Positions 55,196 through 64,000 of a stretch of 64,000 nucleotides of DNA are shown here, piece by piece. How positions within the stretch are numbered: position 1 is the stretch's first letter; the number at the start of each line of letters is the position of its first letter. The translations under genes and the position numbers were made by a program. The notes beneath the pieces were generated by a model. It had not been told where the DNA came from and did not search any database. It was given only the letters and a program-made list of their open reading frames with translations. Origin of the DNA: Emergomyces orientalis (taxonomy: Eukaryota > Ascomycota > Eurotiomycetes > Onygenales > Ajellomycetaceae); assembly GCA_002110485.1 (NCBI GenBank), contig MOWL01000075.1, positions 1 to 64,000 on the forward strand. Reading direction: 5' to 3'.

Positions 55196-57859
55196 CTAGT
55201 TCTCTAGGCTCCGTTGATATTCCAACGCCAGTTTCTCCCGAGCGTGACCCCGCACAACAGTTCCATGGGCCTCCTCTGCATGGCTTAGAAGAGCAGATTT
55301 GGCCGGGAGCACCTTCCCCTCACAAACATTGCACTCAACCCCAGTGGCCGGCCATGGAGGGTTGATATGTCTTCATAGAAAGTGCCTTGTAAGTGATCCG
55401 GGTGTTGCGTATTTCATAATGCGGTCTCCAGCGCGCAACTAGGATTCCCAACGCAGAGAAAGCAAACGCGAGGCCGAAAGCAGGTCTGAGGCTGTTCAGC
55501 TGTAGACTTGGCCTGCACAGACTCCATTGCTTGGTGCAAGAGGACCTCAGTGTTATCCTTTACCGAGCACCTCTGCCGCTTGGTCGGAGGACAAGGGTCA
55601 TCATCGACCGTGGGCCGGCCACGGGTCTGCGTGGGCCGGCGCGAGGGCCGCCCTTCCTCCACACCACAGAATGCAACTCCTGCGTTGATTGTGTTGATCC
55701 TCCGCTGATATTCCGCTTCAAGATTAGCGCCCGGCATGGTCAGCACGCAGTCAACAAACATCAAGTGCTCCGGAGGCATGAAGGCCTCGTGCTCGAAAGT
55801 GTCCATGACTTTGGTATCCACCAGCTTCCCGGCCAGTTGTCGTTCAAGGTCAATCACAGGCTGCTCATTCTTATAGCGCTCAAGATTCTCACAGATCTGT
55901 TGGTTCCGCTGCCGCTGCTTCTCATTACGCAGCTCATGGATAGCTCTGTTCTGCTCCAACCTTGCTTCTGCTGTCCGATCATGGAAAACTTCCAGTCTCT
56001 CCAGCACCTCAGGGTTGGACTCGGCAAGTACTCTGTCGTCAAGGTGCCCTAGTGCAGTCTTGCACACCTTGTTGGCACATTCTAACTCAGCTTCATGATT
56101 CTTCAATTCATGCTTGCGCTTCTGGACAGTATCCTGACGGCCAAGGACAACTGGAAGGTAATTGAGGGACCGTGATTCTTCTGGAGAGAGCTTATATGAT
56201 TGGTTGGAGTCAATGGATGCACTCATCGAGCAGGCAAATCGCACCAATGCAGTTTGGGAGCCTGTTTTCCGGACTATTCCCTGCGCGTCAACGTCGACGT
56301 CCACCTGATAATGCTTGACGAAGGTGCGAATATCCGCGTGCTGGAGCATGATGTTCTGAAGAGCTTCCGTAACTTCCTCTGCTCATTGTTAGCCCTCCGA
56401 CTTGGACTGCAACATGAAGAAAACGGAGGGCTACTTACCACTGTTGTTAAATGCCTTAGCTCCAGCATATTGAAGGTTGTATGGGTAGGTGACCTTCTCA
56501 AAGCCCGTGATCTCACCGGCTCGGCGCATCCAGGAACTCACCATGGATGGAGTCATCCTCTGATCCAAGCAAATTTTAAATCCAGTGGATGTTGGCTCTG
56601 TCTGGCAAAACACAAACTTATCCAGTAATTCATTCTTTAGTAGTAGCAGCTGCTGTCTCTTGCCATCCAGCACCTTGGCGCTGTAGAGTTTCTCTGCGCA
56701 ATCCAACACTGGTCCACTTGATGGAATTGACTTGAATCCTCCAATGTGAAAGAGCAGAGTCAGCAGGCAGATATGCGGGCTGAGAACCAGGGTCGGGTCA
56801 AAGATGATTTCCAGAATCTTAAACTCATTTCTATCAATTCTGTCAGTCAACCAGGCCATGCCGCGAGGATCAGAAACACACACGGTGCCTTATCTTCAAG
56901 AAATCTTTTAGTAAATTCTGGTTTTAAGAATATGAACAATCGGGGGCGTCCGCCGTCTGGAACTTGGATCAGGGTTAACACAACGTCTCAATACTGAAGA
57001 TGGAGGATCGCCAAGGGACAGCTGGTGGTGATGGCTGCAAGCTGCAAGAAGAGAAGCATTTGAATGCACTGTCAACCGCAGACAAATGTCATCTCAGTGA
57101 TGGTGAGAATGACTTGAGCGAACTCAGCAACATCTTCAATATACATGTTCTTCTTTGGCCGCCCAACAAGAGTCAGCTCTTTTTCTGTGGCCACCTGTGC
57201 AACAACCTGCAAGAGATTAGTGGTGCTCTGGTTAAGTGATCCGAGGAGAGAGAGTATAGGTGCTCACATCCTCCATCTTGACAATTGTATCTTTGCTGAG
57301 TCCCGATGCTGTTTCCTGTTTGAGGACAAGGTGCCACCACTTCCAAAATGTCTCCAGTGAGCTTTTGCGCTTAATGCCCGGACAGTATCGATTGTTCTTG
57401 CCACGACGGATATCACACCGCCAGCTAAAGAATGCACACAGGAAGCGAACCATCTCCTCTGAATTAGAGATCCGATCCCATTGCCGCTCCGCGTTAGCCT
57501 TGATATGCCGACAATACCTGCCCAGCGCCACTGGTGAGCTTATAACACAGTCTAAGGGTCAAATGAGCCACTGCCTACCTCTCCCAGTAACCACGGGTCT
57601 CATCGAGTTTTTCCTGGGTTCTGGGGCTGTACCGCTTCTGTCGAAGCTGAGCAATATCAAGGCTCTCTGCTAAGGCCAGGTAGTGTTCGGGGGGGAGCTG
57701 GCCGTCGTCGTCGTCTTCATCGTCGCTGACGGAGCCACTTTCATACCCACTGTCTGAAAAGATGGCATCCAGTGCGGAGAGGGTATCCAGAGCAGACCTG
57801 ACATTCGTCTTGCTCCTGCTCTGCTTGTCAGGCCCGGCCAAACAAGAGAGAGGCGCCAT
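55196..57859 (-). pseudogene. DUF3435 tyrosine-recombinase (Starship captain family) with C-terminal zinc fingers, decayed
   Basis: The gene can be followed from MAPLSCLAGPDKQSRSKTN (57859) to EYQRSLEN-TAG (55198-55196). Introns still fit: 57578-57518, 57267-57207 and 56438-56379, each 60-61 bp with GT/AG ends. Segments in order are QLPPEHYLALAESLDIAQLR, FFSWRCDIRRGKNNR, FWKWWHLVLKQETASGLSKD, RPKKNMYIEDVAEFA, LVLSPHICLLTLLFHIGGFK, ITGFEKVTYPYNLQYAGAKA, LQHADIRTFVKHYQVDVDVD, a coiled, Arg/Glu-rich region, and two zinc fingers (CFLC...HFL, CNVC...HAEEAH). Breaks are TGA at 57074 (Trp expected), 56990 and 55375 (Arg expected), plus frameshifts near 56890 and 55430. The presumed catalytic Arg of the SRPG-like site is Cys (57020-57018) and an Arg before YAGAKA is Gln (56472-56470). 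It is inactive as it stands. Confidence 0.85.
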
Positions 57860-58400
57860 GATCAGGATGGCTCAAGGAGAGAGCCGACAGGAGAGAGGGA
57901 CAGGAACAAGTAATGAAAGACTTAGACACTTTCCTGGATAGAACTGGCCCGGTAGTGCTGCGAAGGAGGGGAGGGAAGGGAGCCGCAGACAGCATGATGA
58001 GAGTGACGGGGACTGGAGGCAGAGAGAATAACATGATCCATGATCTGGGGAGGGAGCCAAATCCGACAGAGTGAAGCGTCAAAAACGGCTCTCCTCCCCC
58101 CCCAAAAGAAGGGCAGTGGGTGAGCGAGGGTGAGCGAGGGTGATGACTGGAAGCCACGAAAATGCACTTCTGTTTAAAATCGTGGCCACGCGTGGAGGGA
58201 AGGGTCGCGGCCGTGGGGATAGATTCACGTGATGATCGAGGTTGGGCGGTTAGCGGGAGGCCGAAAGCAGCGGCGAAAACAGCCATTTGCAGCCTCTGGC
58301 CAACCGTCACATCGTGATATAGAGTATATATTCACTGAAAATCACATTTTTCTTCATTATATTTAATTTTATTTATAAAGATAATTATATAATTTTTTAT
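57860..58400 (-). promoter_or_regulatory. Upstream region of the DUF3435 relic
   Basis: GC-rich, pyrimidine-biased DNA on the minus strand runs up to about 58310. It then changes abruptly to very AT-rich sequence (GATATAGAGTATATATTC). In active Starships the element end lies shortly upstream of the captain, so this composition break is a candidate old boundary. I could not see a terminal repeat. Confidence 0.3.
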
Positions 58401-59677
58401 ACACTTCTTTATTACTTTGTAACTGCACTAATTTCAAGGCATTTCCCCGAACCAGCTCAGTTCTTTGATTTAGAAGACAAAAGAATATACAGCTGAAAAC
58501 TATCAATTCACTGATCATTTCATTCAATTCTTATGATATTTGAGTAAGAGACTGTTGAGTTATTGAAAGAAAAAATGATTATCAGTCTCAAGTAGTAAGA
58601 AGAAATCATTTCTTTTTATACATAGCTTCACAATCACTGATTCAAACTTCTAGAGAACTGTATGAGAAGAAAAACAGACCGCATGTTGAATCCCCTGAGG
58701 CATCCTCTACCGGGCCGACCGCTGCCGCTGCCTCCCACGTGACGTAGAGCGGCGTTCGCCGAATGTAATACACTCACGTAGCAGCTAGATTCTTAATAAT
58801 AACCAACTACTGAGTACACTTTTACTGCCAACACCGCATGGTTTAATTTCAATGAATGGCTGAGAGCCAAGGGTCTGCGTCGCGACGGTTTTCAACTCAG
58901 AAACATTAAATTTTCGATTCCATTCAACTAATTGCTCTTTTTCTCTCCGGAGCAATCTATCTGTGATATAGCAGAAAGCTTCTGCAGAATGCCTCTCAAT
59001 GAGTGAAAGCATTGAGCAACATGCACTATTTAATTTCGGCTGAACAGGTTGTGAGAATCTGCGACTGATAATGCATTTCAAATAGACATAAACTCAACAG
59101 CCTCCTTTGCAAGAATTGCATATTGTCAATAGAGAAAGCCATTTCCTCATTTGATTATAACAAAGGCAAAAAGTGAAGACAAATCTAATAGCAAGCAACT
59201 ATAGATACATCACTGTATGGATGCTGAGAGCTGGCCATTTAACAGGTGAAAAAACCACTCTCAAGGTTAGAGTCTTGCGCTCTGGTCAGAGTAATTCAAC
59301 AACTCACAGTCTAGACAGGGTTTCAACTTCTTTCCTCAGTGAATGAATGTTAGCAAAAACTAGTTAAACCACCAGAGGTATTAAAAATGATACCAATAAT
59401 ATCTGGAAAATCCAAGGAAAATCAGGCGCTCATTTGTGATGTACACAGCGGAACTCTAATGTAAAATTGAGACTGCTTTCACTGCGGCAAAAGGACATTC
59501 TTAGTGCCATGATTTCACAGTTCAATTCTTGACTTGGGAGTCTAACACCTACTACCTATCTACCTGGGTAGGCTGGAGAGGACCAGATCGGCTGCATTGA
59601 AGATCTGTTTGACAATTTCAACTTCATATCTAAATTAAGTACGGACGTCGCTGCAAAAAGTTTTGACTCGCTGAGAT
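58401..59677. other. AT-rich stretch, no gene supported
   Basis: Low-CpG, AT-rich DNA. A 98-codon minus-strand frame (59081-58785) is unrecognised. It probably includes decayed repeat sequence, but I cannot name it. Confidence 0.4.
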
Positions 59678-62600
59678 GATTATTATTATTATTATTTATT
59701 CATACACCACTTAATTGCAAGGATATGTGGGTGTTCATCTATTTTAACAAGCAGGGGAAACCGTGTGGCGGCCTTGCCTGTCACTGGACTAAAAACCCCG
59801 CGATCCCCAGATCTATTCTGCCTATTTAACATCTTCAGATTACTGTGGAGCAGCCACAGCTGCTCCTAGAGAGAGAGTGCATAGCACTATAGAAAAGAAT
59901 AAAAGAAAAAGAAAGAAGAAAGAAGTGTGCAATCTCTGACATAAGAAAAAAACCCCTGAAGGCCCTCATGCTGCAAGACACTATTGTGCTGAAGAGCTCT
60001 TCAGTCTTTTTCATATCTGACTGTTGCACTGGGTCTGATGGGTAGTTGACATGTCACTCCTTCACACTGCTTATGCTGTATTTAGGCTGACTCATTCACG
60101 CCCGGCGCGCGCAATTTCTGTGTTGATTCATGCTGGTGTCACACTTTTCTGTGTTTTATTGTGCTTGATGCGTGCAATCTTATATTATAACATGCTAGTA
60201 GCTGTTTTTTTCATCTCTATTCACACCAGTTGCATGTACTCTCATGTTATTTGACACTTGCTGCATTCTTTTCTGTGCTTGTCTGCTTTCTCTGCATGCC
60301 TTTTGATGTATCAGCTATGCTTTGTATGCGCTGAGTGTTCTGGCTAGCTTGAACTGTTCAAGAATGCCCTGTTCAAGCCACCACCTTGTGAGTCTGTGAA
60401 GATCTTCTTTTGTATTCAGCAGTCATTTCTTGTCAATTCTGCTCTCTGTTTCTAGTTCCCTGCGTCTCACATCAAACTGCATACAGTGAATCATCACATG
60501 GGTCACTGTCTTCTGCTCATAGCCACATGTGCATCTGGGGGTGGGGAAGTCTGGCACTCTTCGTCTGTGCAGAAAGGCTGCCAGCCCTGTCTTGCCTGTG
60601 CGTAGCTGCACTATGAGAGAGCTGCGCACCTTGCTCAGCCTCTCATGCCACTTCAATAGTTTCTTATCTGGAGATCTTTCAAAGAGCTCTTCTCAAGATG
60701 TTCTATGCACCCGCCACTTTGTTCTTCAGTGATGTAGTACCTCCTTCTGCACTCATTTTGCAAAGCTCCAGTTCATTCTGATATCAGTCTGTCTTTTGTC
60801 TCTTCTAGTTTGCTTTACTCCAGCCGCTCACTGTGCACTCCATGCTGTCTGCATGTCTGTAGAATGTAGTACTGTCTCAACTGGCCTTCTCACTCTTTCA
60901 TTTCTTCGCCTAAGCCTTGTTCACACACTAATGCATGCCTGCTCTATCTGTCTAGCCATTTCTGATCTTCTGATTCGCTCCACTGCCTTAACAACCAGGC
61001 TGTTCAAGTGAATGCTGAGAGGTGGGGTGTGTGTTTCAGCCTTCAGTGATGAGATGGGCGTGGCTCTATATGCTTCTGCAATAGTGCAGAGGCATGTATT
61101 CTGTATTTTCTTCATCTCTGCTAGAAGTTGCCGCTGGCGCCTTGGCTCCTGAGGTGTCGCGCATGGGAGGTGCCATGCCAGGGCCTCATAAGAGATGGCC
61201 AGCCTGATCACTGCATTGTAGACTCTTCTAGCCTGGTGTAGAGGCAGTCCCCAGGTTGACTGAGTGGTTTGAGTTAATGCTCAGACCTGCAATTTCATTT
61301 TCCCCACTGTGACATTCACATGCTTCTTTCACTTGAGCTTAGAGTTCAGCCACACTCTCAGCACTCTCATGGCCTTCTGTGGTGCAACAACCTGCTGCAG
61401 TAGTCATAGAGGTTCTTCCACATTGAACCATGTTCTTGCTCTGGTGAAGTGCATTAGCTCATACTTCTGTGGTGCGAAAATCGCTCCATGCCTGCTCGCC
61501 CACTGCTCACATTCCGCGTGGATCCGCGCTAGTTGTGCACAGTTGGCCTCAGTGGAAGCGCCATAAGCCAGTACATTGACATCGTCCACGAATCCTATGC
61601 AGCTGGATGGCTCATGGAGGGGTGTGCATACCCGCAGCAGCTCTTCATTATAGAACAAAAAGAGGATAGAAGAGAGTGGTGATCTCTGAGAAATCCCTGC
61701 TTTCATCTTGAAAATCTCTGACTTCTGTTCATCAAATATCAGAGTGATCTTTCAGTCACTCATGAATGAGTTCACTCAATCAGTGAGTTGTCTGGGTATT
61801 TCTTTCATTCTAAGAATATGCACAAGCCGCTTTCTTAGCACCCTGTCATAGGCTCCTGAAATATCCAGTGATAGCACTGATGCCACTGCCCCCGGCTCCT
61901 CCCAGACAGTGCGAATCTGTGCCAGTAACATTGCCACTGCTGTCTCAGTTGAGCAACCACTCCGCGCGTTCATCTCTTGCACTGGTAGAAGATTAAATTG
62001 TTCTGCTAGCCATCTAAGCTCTCTAGCTGTTGCAGCCTCAATGATTTTACCCACTGTATCCAGGAGTGCTATAGGCCTTCATGTCTCTGCCTTGCTGTAG
62101 TTCTTCTTTCCTGGTTTTTTCAGCATCACTGTGCGCGCAGTCTTGAAGGCCTGTGAGTAGTGCTCCCATTGCCAGCATGCCTGGGTGAGCTCAGTCATTG
62201 CTCTGATGAACACTGGCCCCAGCATCTTGAGAAATCGGTTGGGGATGCCATTTGCACCCAGTGCCTTGTCATTTGGCAGTCTGGCTATGATTGCTGCCAT
62301 GGTTTCCTCTGTGATTTCCATTATATTGTCTATATCTGGCAGTGATGTGCACTCACTCATGTCAGTCTCACTGGCAGGCAGGGGATCTGGGAAGAAGCGC
62401 GCTCTCAGCAGCTCTGTCTTGCCCTGAAAGTCACATATCAGTGTTTCAGAGGCCTTGGTCCCGTGCTGCAGTCCCTCCAGGGGCGGGATTAGCGCCGGCT
62501 GCTTGACTTCGCGGGTGTGAGTGCGCCCCCATTTGGCTAGCTTTCAGAGCAGTTTAGAGTCAGTCCCTGCACTGTTCATAAGACCATGAAAGCTGACTGT

Positions 62601-64000
62601 CTTTGCAAGTTTCATCTCTCTGTTGCATTTGTTTCTTGCCTGCACTCTCTCTTTCTCTGGACTGTGAGAGCTTTTTAAGATGTGCTTGTACTCATATACT
62701 GTCTCTGCCACTCTGATGGACCATCAGAAGTGACTATATTCACAGATATATGCATTCTTGACATCTTTAGCTGCAAGCTTATTGATGAACTCACTGAGAT
62801 ACTGCACATACTCATCAATTTTCAATATGAATGTGAAGACTGTGCAGCATCTCAGCTTCTGACAGTCTCTTTGCAGTTGTGTTGAGTCAACATTCTTCCA
62901 GTTCCATCTTTCTCTTTGTGCAGTGGTTGGCCTCACTGTTAAAACTGTGGCTACTGATAGATGATCTGAGGCCATGTCTGTCTCCCTTGCTATACCACAC
63001 TTGCTTATTCCGGCGCTCAGACTCTCTGACACAAAGATTAGATCCAGGGTGGTCTCTGCACTGCTGTGGTCTTTCCATGTGATTTCCCTCTTCAGTGTGG
63101 CCAATTGAAGCCCCAATGCATCAGTCTGCGCAATGAGCTCTCAGACCATGTTGAAGTTGCGCGCCACGCGCTCTCCCCCCCAGTGTGTGTGATGCACATT
63201 GAAGTCTCCCAGCACTACAGTCTGTGCTTGTTGCGCGTTCGGTCTTCCATGTTGCGCTTGTAGCGCGGTCTTCGCCCCCTCCACCACCACTTGGAGCTGA
63301 TGGATCGGGGAGTCCTCCGGTATGGCTGTGTAACTGCCTGGTGGGGTTGCATAGACATTCAGTATTATGACCGGGCCGCATGCGGTGTGGAGTGTCAATA
63401 TGATTATAAAGCTTGATATTATTTTCACTTCTCATGCCATCACTGCTAGCTTCTTGTTAATTAGAAATCTCACTCTGACTTTCTCATTCTGCATGTTCAT
63501 CTGTCAGAATTCACAGTTTGTAGAACAAGTGATGCCTTCTTCTGTCTTTTCATGCATCCAGAGCTCTTGTAATGTGATAACATTATAGTTTAATGCCATT
63601 TCAGGCTTGATCAGTAATGCATTCATCACCTTGACAGAGTTGTGCACATTGTATTGCAGTATATGAAGCTGTTCCCTCATAACTCATGCATGTCCATGTC
63701 TCATGTGTTATTCAACTGGTTGGTTTGTACATACTCACTCATGGAGCCTCTCTGTCTCGCTTCTGTTCTTGCTATGTCTGTAGGCCTGCTCATCTTCTGT
63801 TGACTGCTGGGGGCCTTCTCATGCATGGGTCTGCTTTATTTTCTAGGGGTGATCCAGCCCTTCTCATCCAGGCTCTGCACTTCAAACCACTCTGGGCGGT
63901 TCTTAAGGGCCTCTCTGGCCAGATTGGCTGCTAAGTGTCATTCAGGGCAGTTTTTGGATCAAGCTGGGTGACTATCTTCACAGTTACAGCAGCTTGCTTT
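59678..64000 (-). mobile_element. Decayed LINE (Tad1/I-like), minus strand, cut by the window edge
   Basis: The 3' end is marked by TAA repeats (TTATTATTATT on the plus strand, 59679-59698) preceded in the element's sense by CCCACATAT...TTAAGTGGTGTA. The coding remains run from about 63700 to 60423, in the order endonuclease, reverse transcriptase, thumb and knuckle. It is a different family from the LINE at 4.5-8.1 kb, which has an RNase H domain. Here I find none. CpG is rare except in islands at about 62455-62535 and 63150-63330. Confidence 0.9.
60423..63700 (-). pseudogene. LINE ORF2 relic: APE endonuclease, reverse transcriptase, CCHC-like knuckle
   Basis: Endonuclease motifs are LHILQYNVHNS (~63660), LQELW, LGDFNVHHTHWGG (~63180-63220) and ASDHLSVA (~62960). 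Reverse transcriptase motifs are PNDKALGANGIPN (~62250), LDISGAYDRVL (~61840-61870) and the catalytic FVDD box (~61595). The C-terminus has SSLIVQLRTGKTGL and a CTCG...HVMIHC knuckle (~60490-60540). Frames are broken mainly by TGA. Examples are MA-stop-EVKI (63434-63432), NMV-stop-ELIA (63140-63138), AET-stop-RPIALLDT (62081-62079), TD-stop-VNSFMSD-stop-KITL (61778-61755), LQV-stop-ALT, and in 60680-60780 FAK-stop-VQKE, HH-stop-RTKW and TS-stop-EEL. Nearly all sit at expected Trp. Confidence 0.88.

Noticed and set aside
57828..58310. Minus-strand open frame of 160 codons upstream of the DUF3435 relic
   Set aside because: Pro/Ser/Leu-rich GC-driven frame overlapping the relic's start in another frame, with no homology-like features. 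It is treated as a promoter region.
58785..59081. 98-codon minus-strand frame in AT-rich DNA
   Set aside because: No recognisable motif, no intron and no promoter signal. It may be part of an unknown decayed repeat.
1..64000. CRISPR arrays, bacterial operons, tRNA or rRNA genes
   Set aside because: The window is clearly eukaryotic. I saw no spaced direct-repeat array and no sequence with convincing tRNA A/B boxes and cloverleaf or rRNA identity.

Overview
This 64 kb window is fungal nuclear DNA, almost certainly from a filamentous ascomycete and probably a eurotiomycete (Eurotiales-like). The genes carry 45-160 bp introns with GTATGT/GTAAGT donors and CTAAC/CTGAY branch points. Protein families include Zn2Cys6 and SANT/Myb regulators, an RTA1-like membrane protein, SAM37, FunK1 kinases, BCS1-like AAA ATPases and a DUF3435 recombinase. 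Fungal Copia, Gypsy and Tad1/I-like LINE elements make up much of the rest. All family names are from recognition by eye; no search was run.

Layout. 1-10.3 kb is a nest of retroelements: the 3' part of a Copia element, a 5'-truncated LINE tail, and a decayed Gypsy element whose RNase H region is split by an intact-ORF LINE with a 13-bp target duplication. 10.9-31.1 kb is the gene-bearing block: nicotinate phosphoribosyltransferase (NPT1), an RTA1-like protein (-), a SANT/Myb protein with a GC-rich leader, a small spliced gene, SAM37/metaxin (-), a conserved unknown gene, a Zn2Cys6 factor and a short-chain dehydrogenase (-). 31.1-38.4 kb is gene-poor. 38.5-58 kb is a graveyard: Myb, BCS1, DUF7924-like, FunK1, DUF6914-like and DUF3435 relics, one APH-like kinase ORF, three copies of a short dispersed repeat, and a near-complete Copia element with identical 99-bp LTRs. 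59.7-64 kb is a decayed LINE on the minus strand that runs off the window.

The most striking feature is how the repeats and duplicated genes are broken. Premature stops are overwhelmingly TGA, at positions where Trp (TGG) or Arg (CGA) is expected, while CAG/CAA codons survive. One Gypsy stretch of about 1.4 kb (8281-9681) has no CpG at all. This fits C-to-T change at CpG and CpC on both strands. It does not fit the CpA preference of classical Neurospora RIP. The damage is tract-like, with CpG-rich islands left intact inside heavily mutated elements.

The unbroken genes are housekeeping or regulatory and do not form an obvious pathway. The Zn2Cys6 factor and the SDR, which converge tail to tail, could be a regulator/enzyme pair. 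The DUF3435 relic belongs to the tyrosine-recombinase family that drives Starship giant transposons. It has lost key residues and is dead, but it raises the question of whether 38-58 kb is the remains of such an element.
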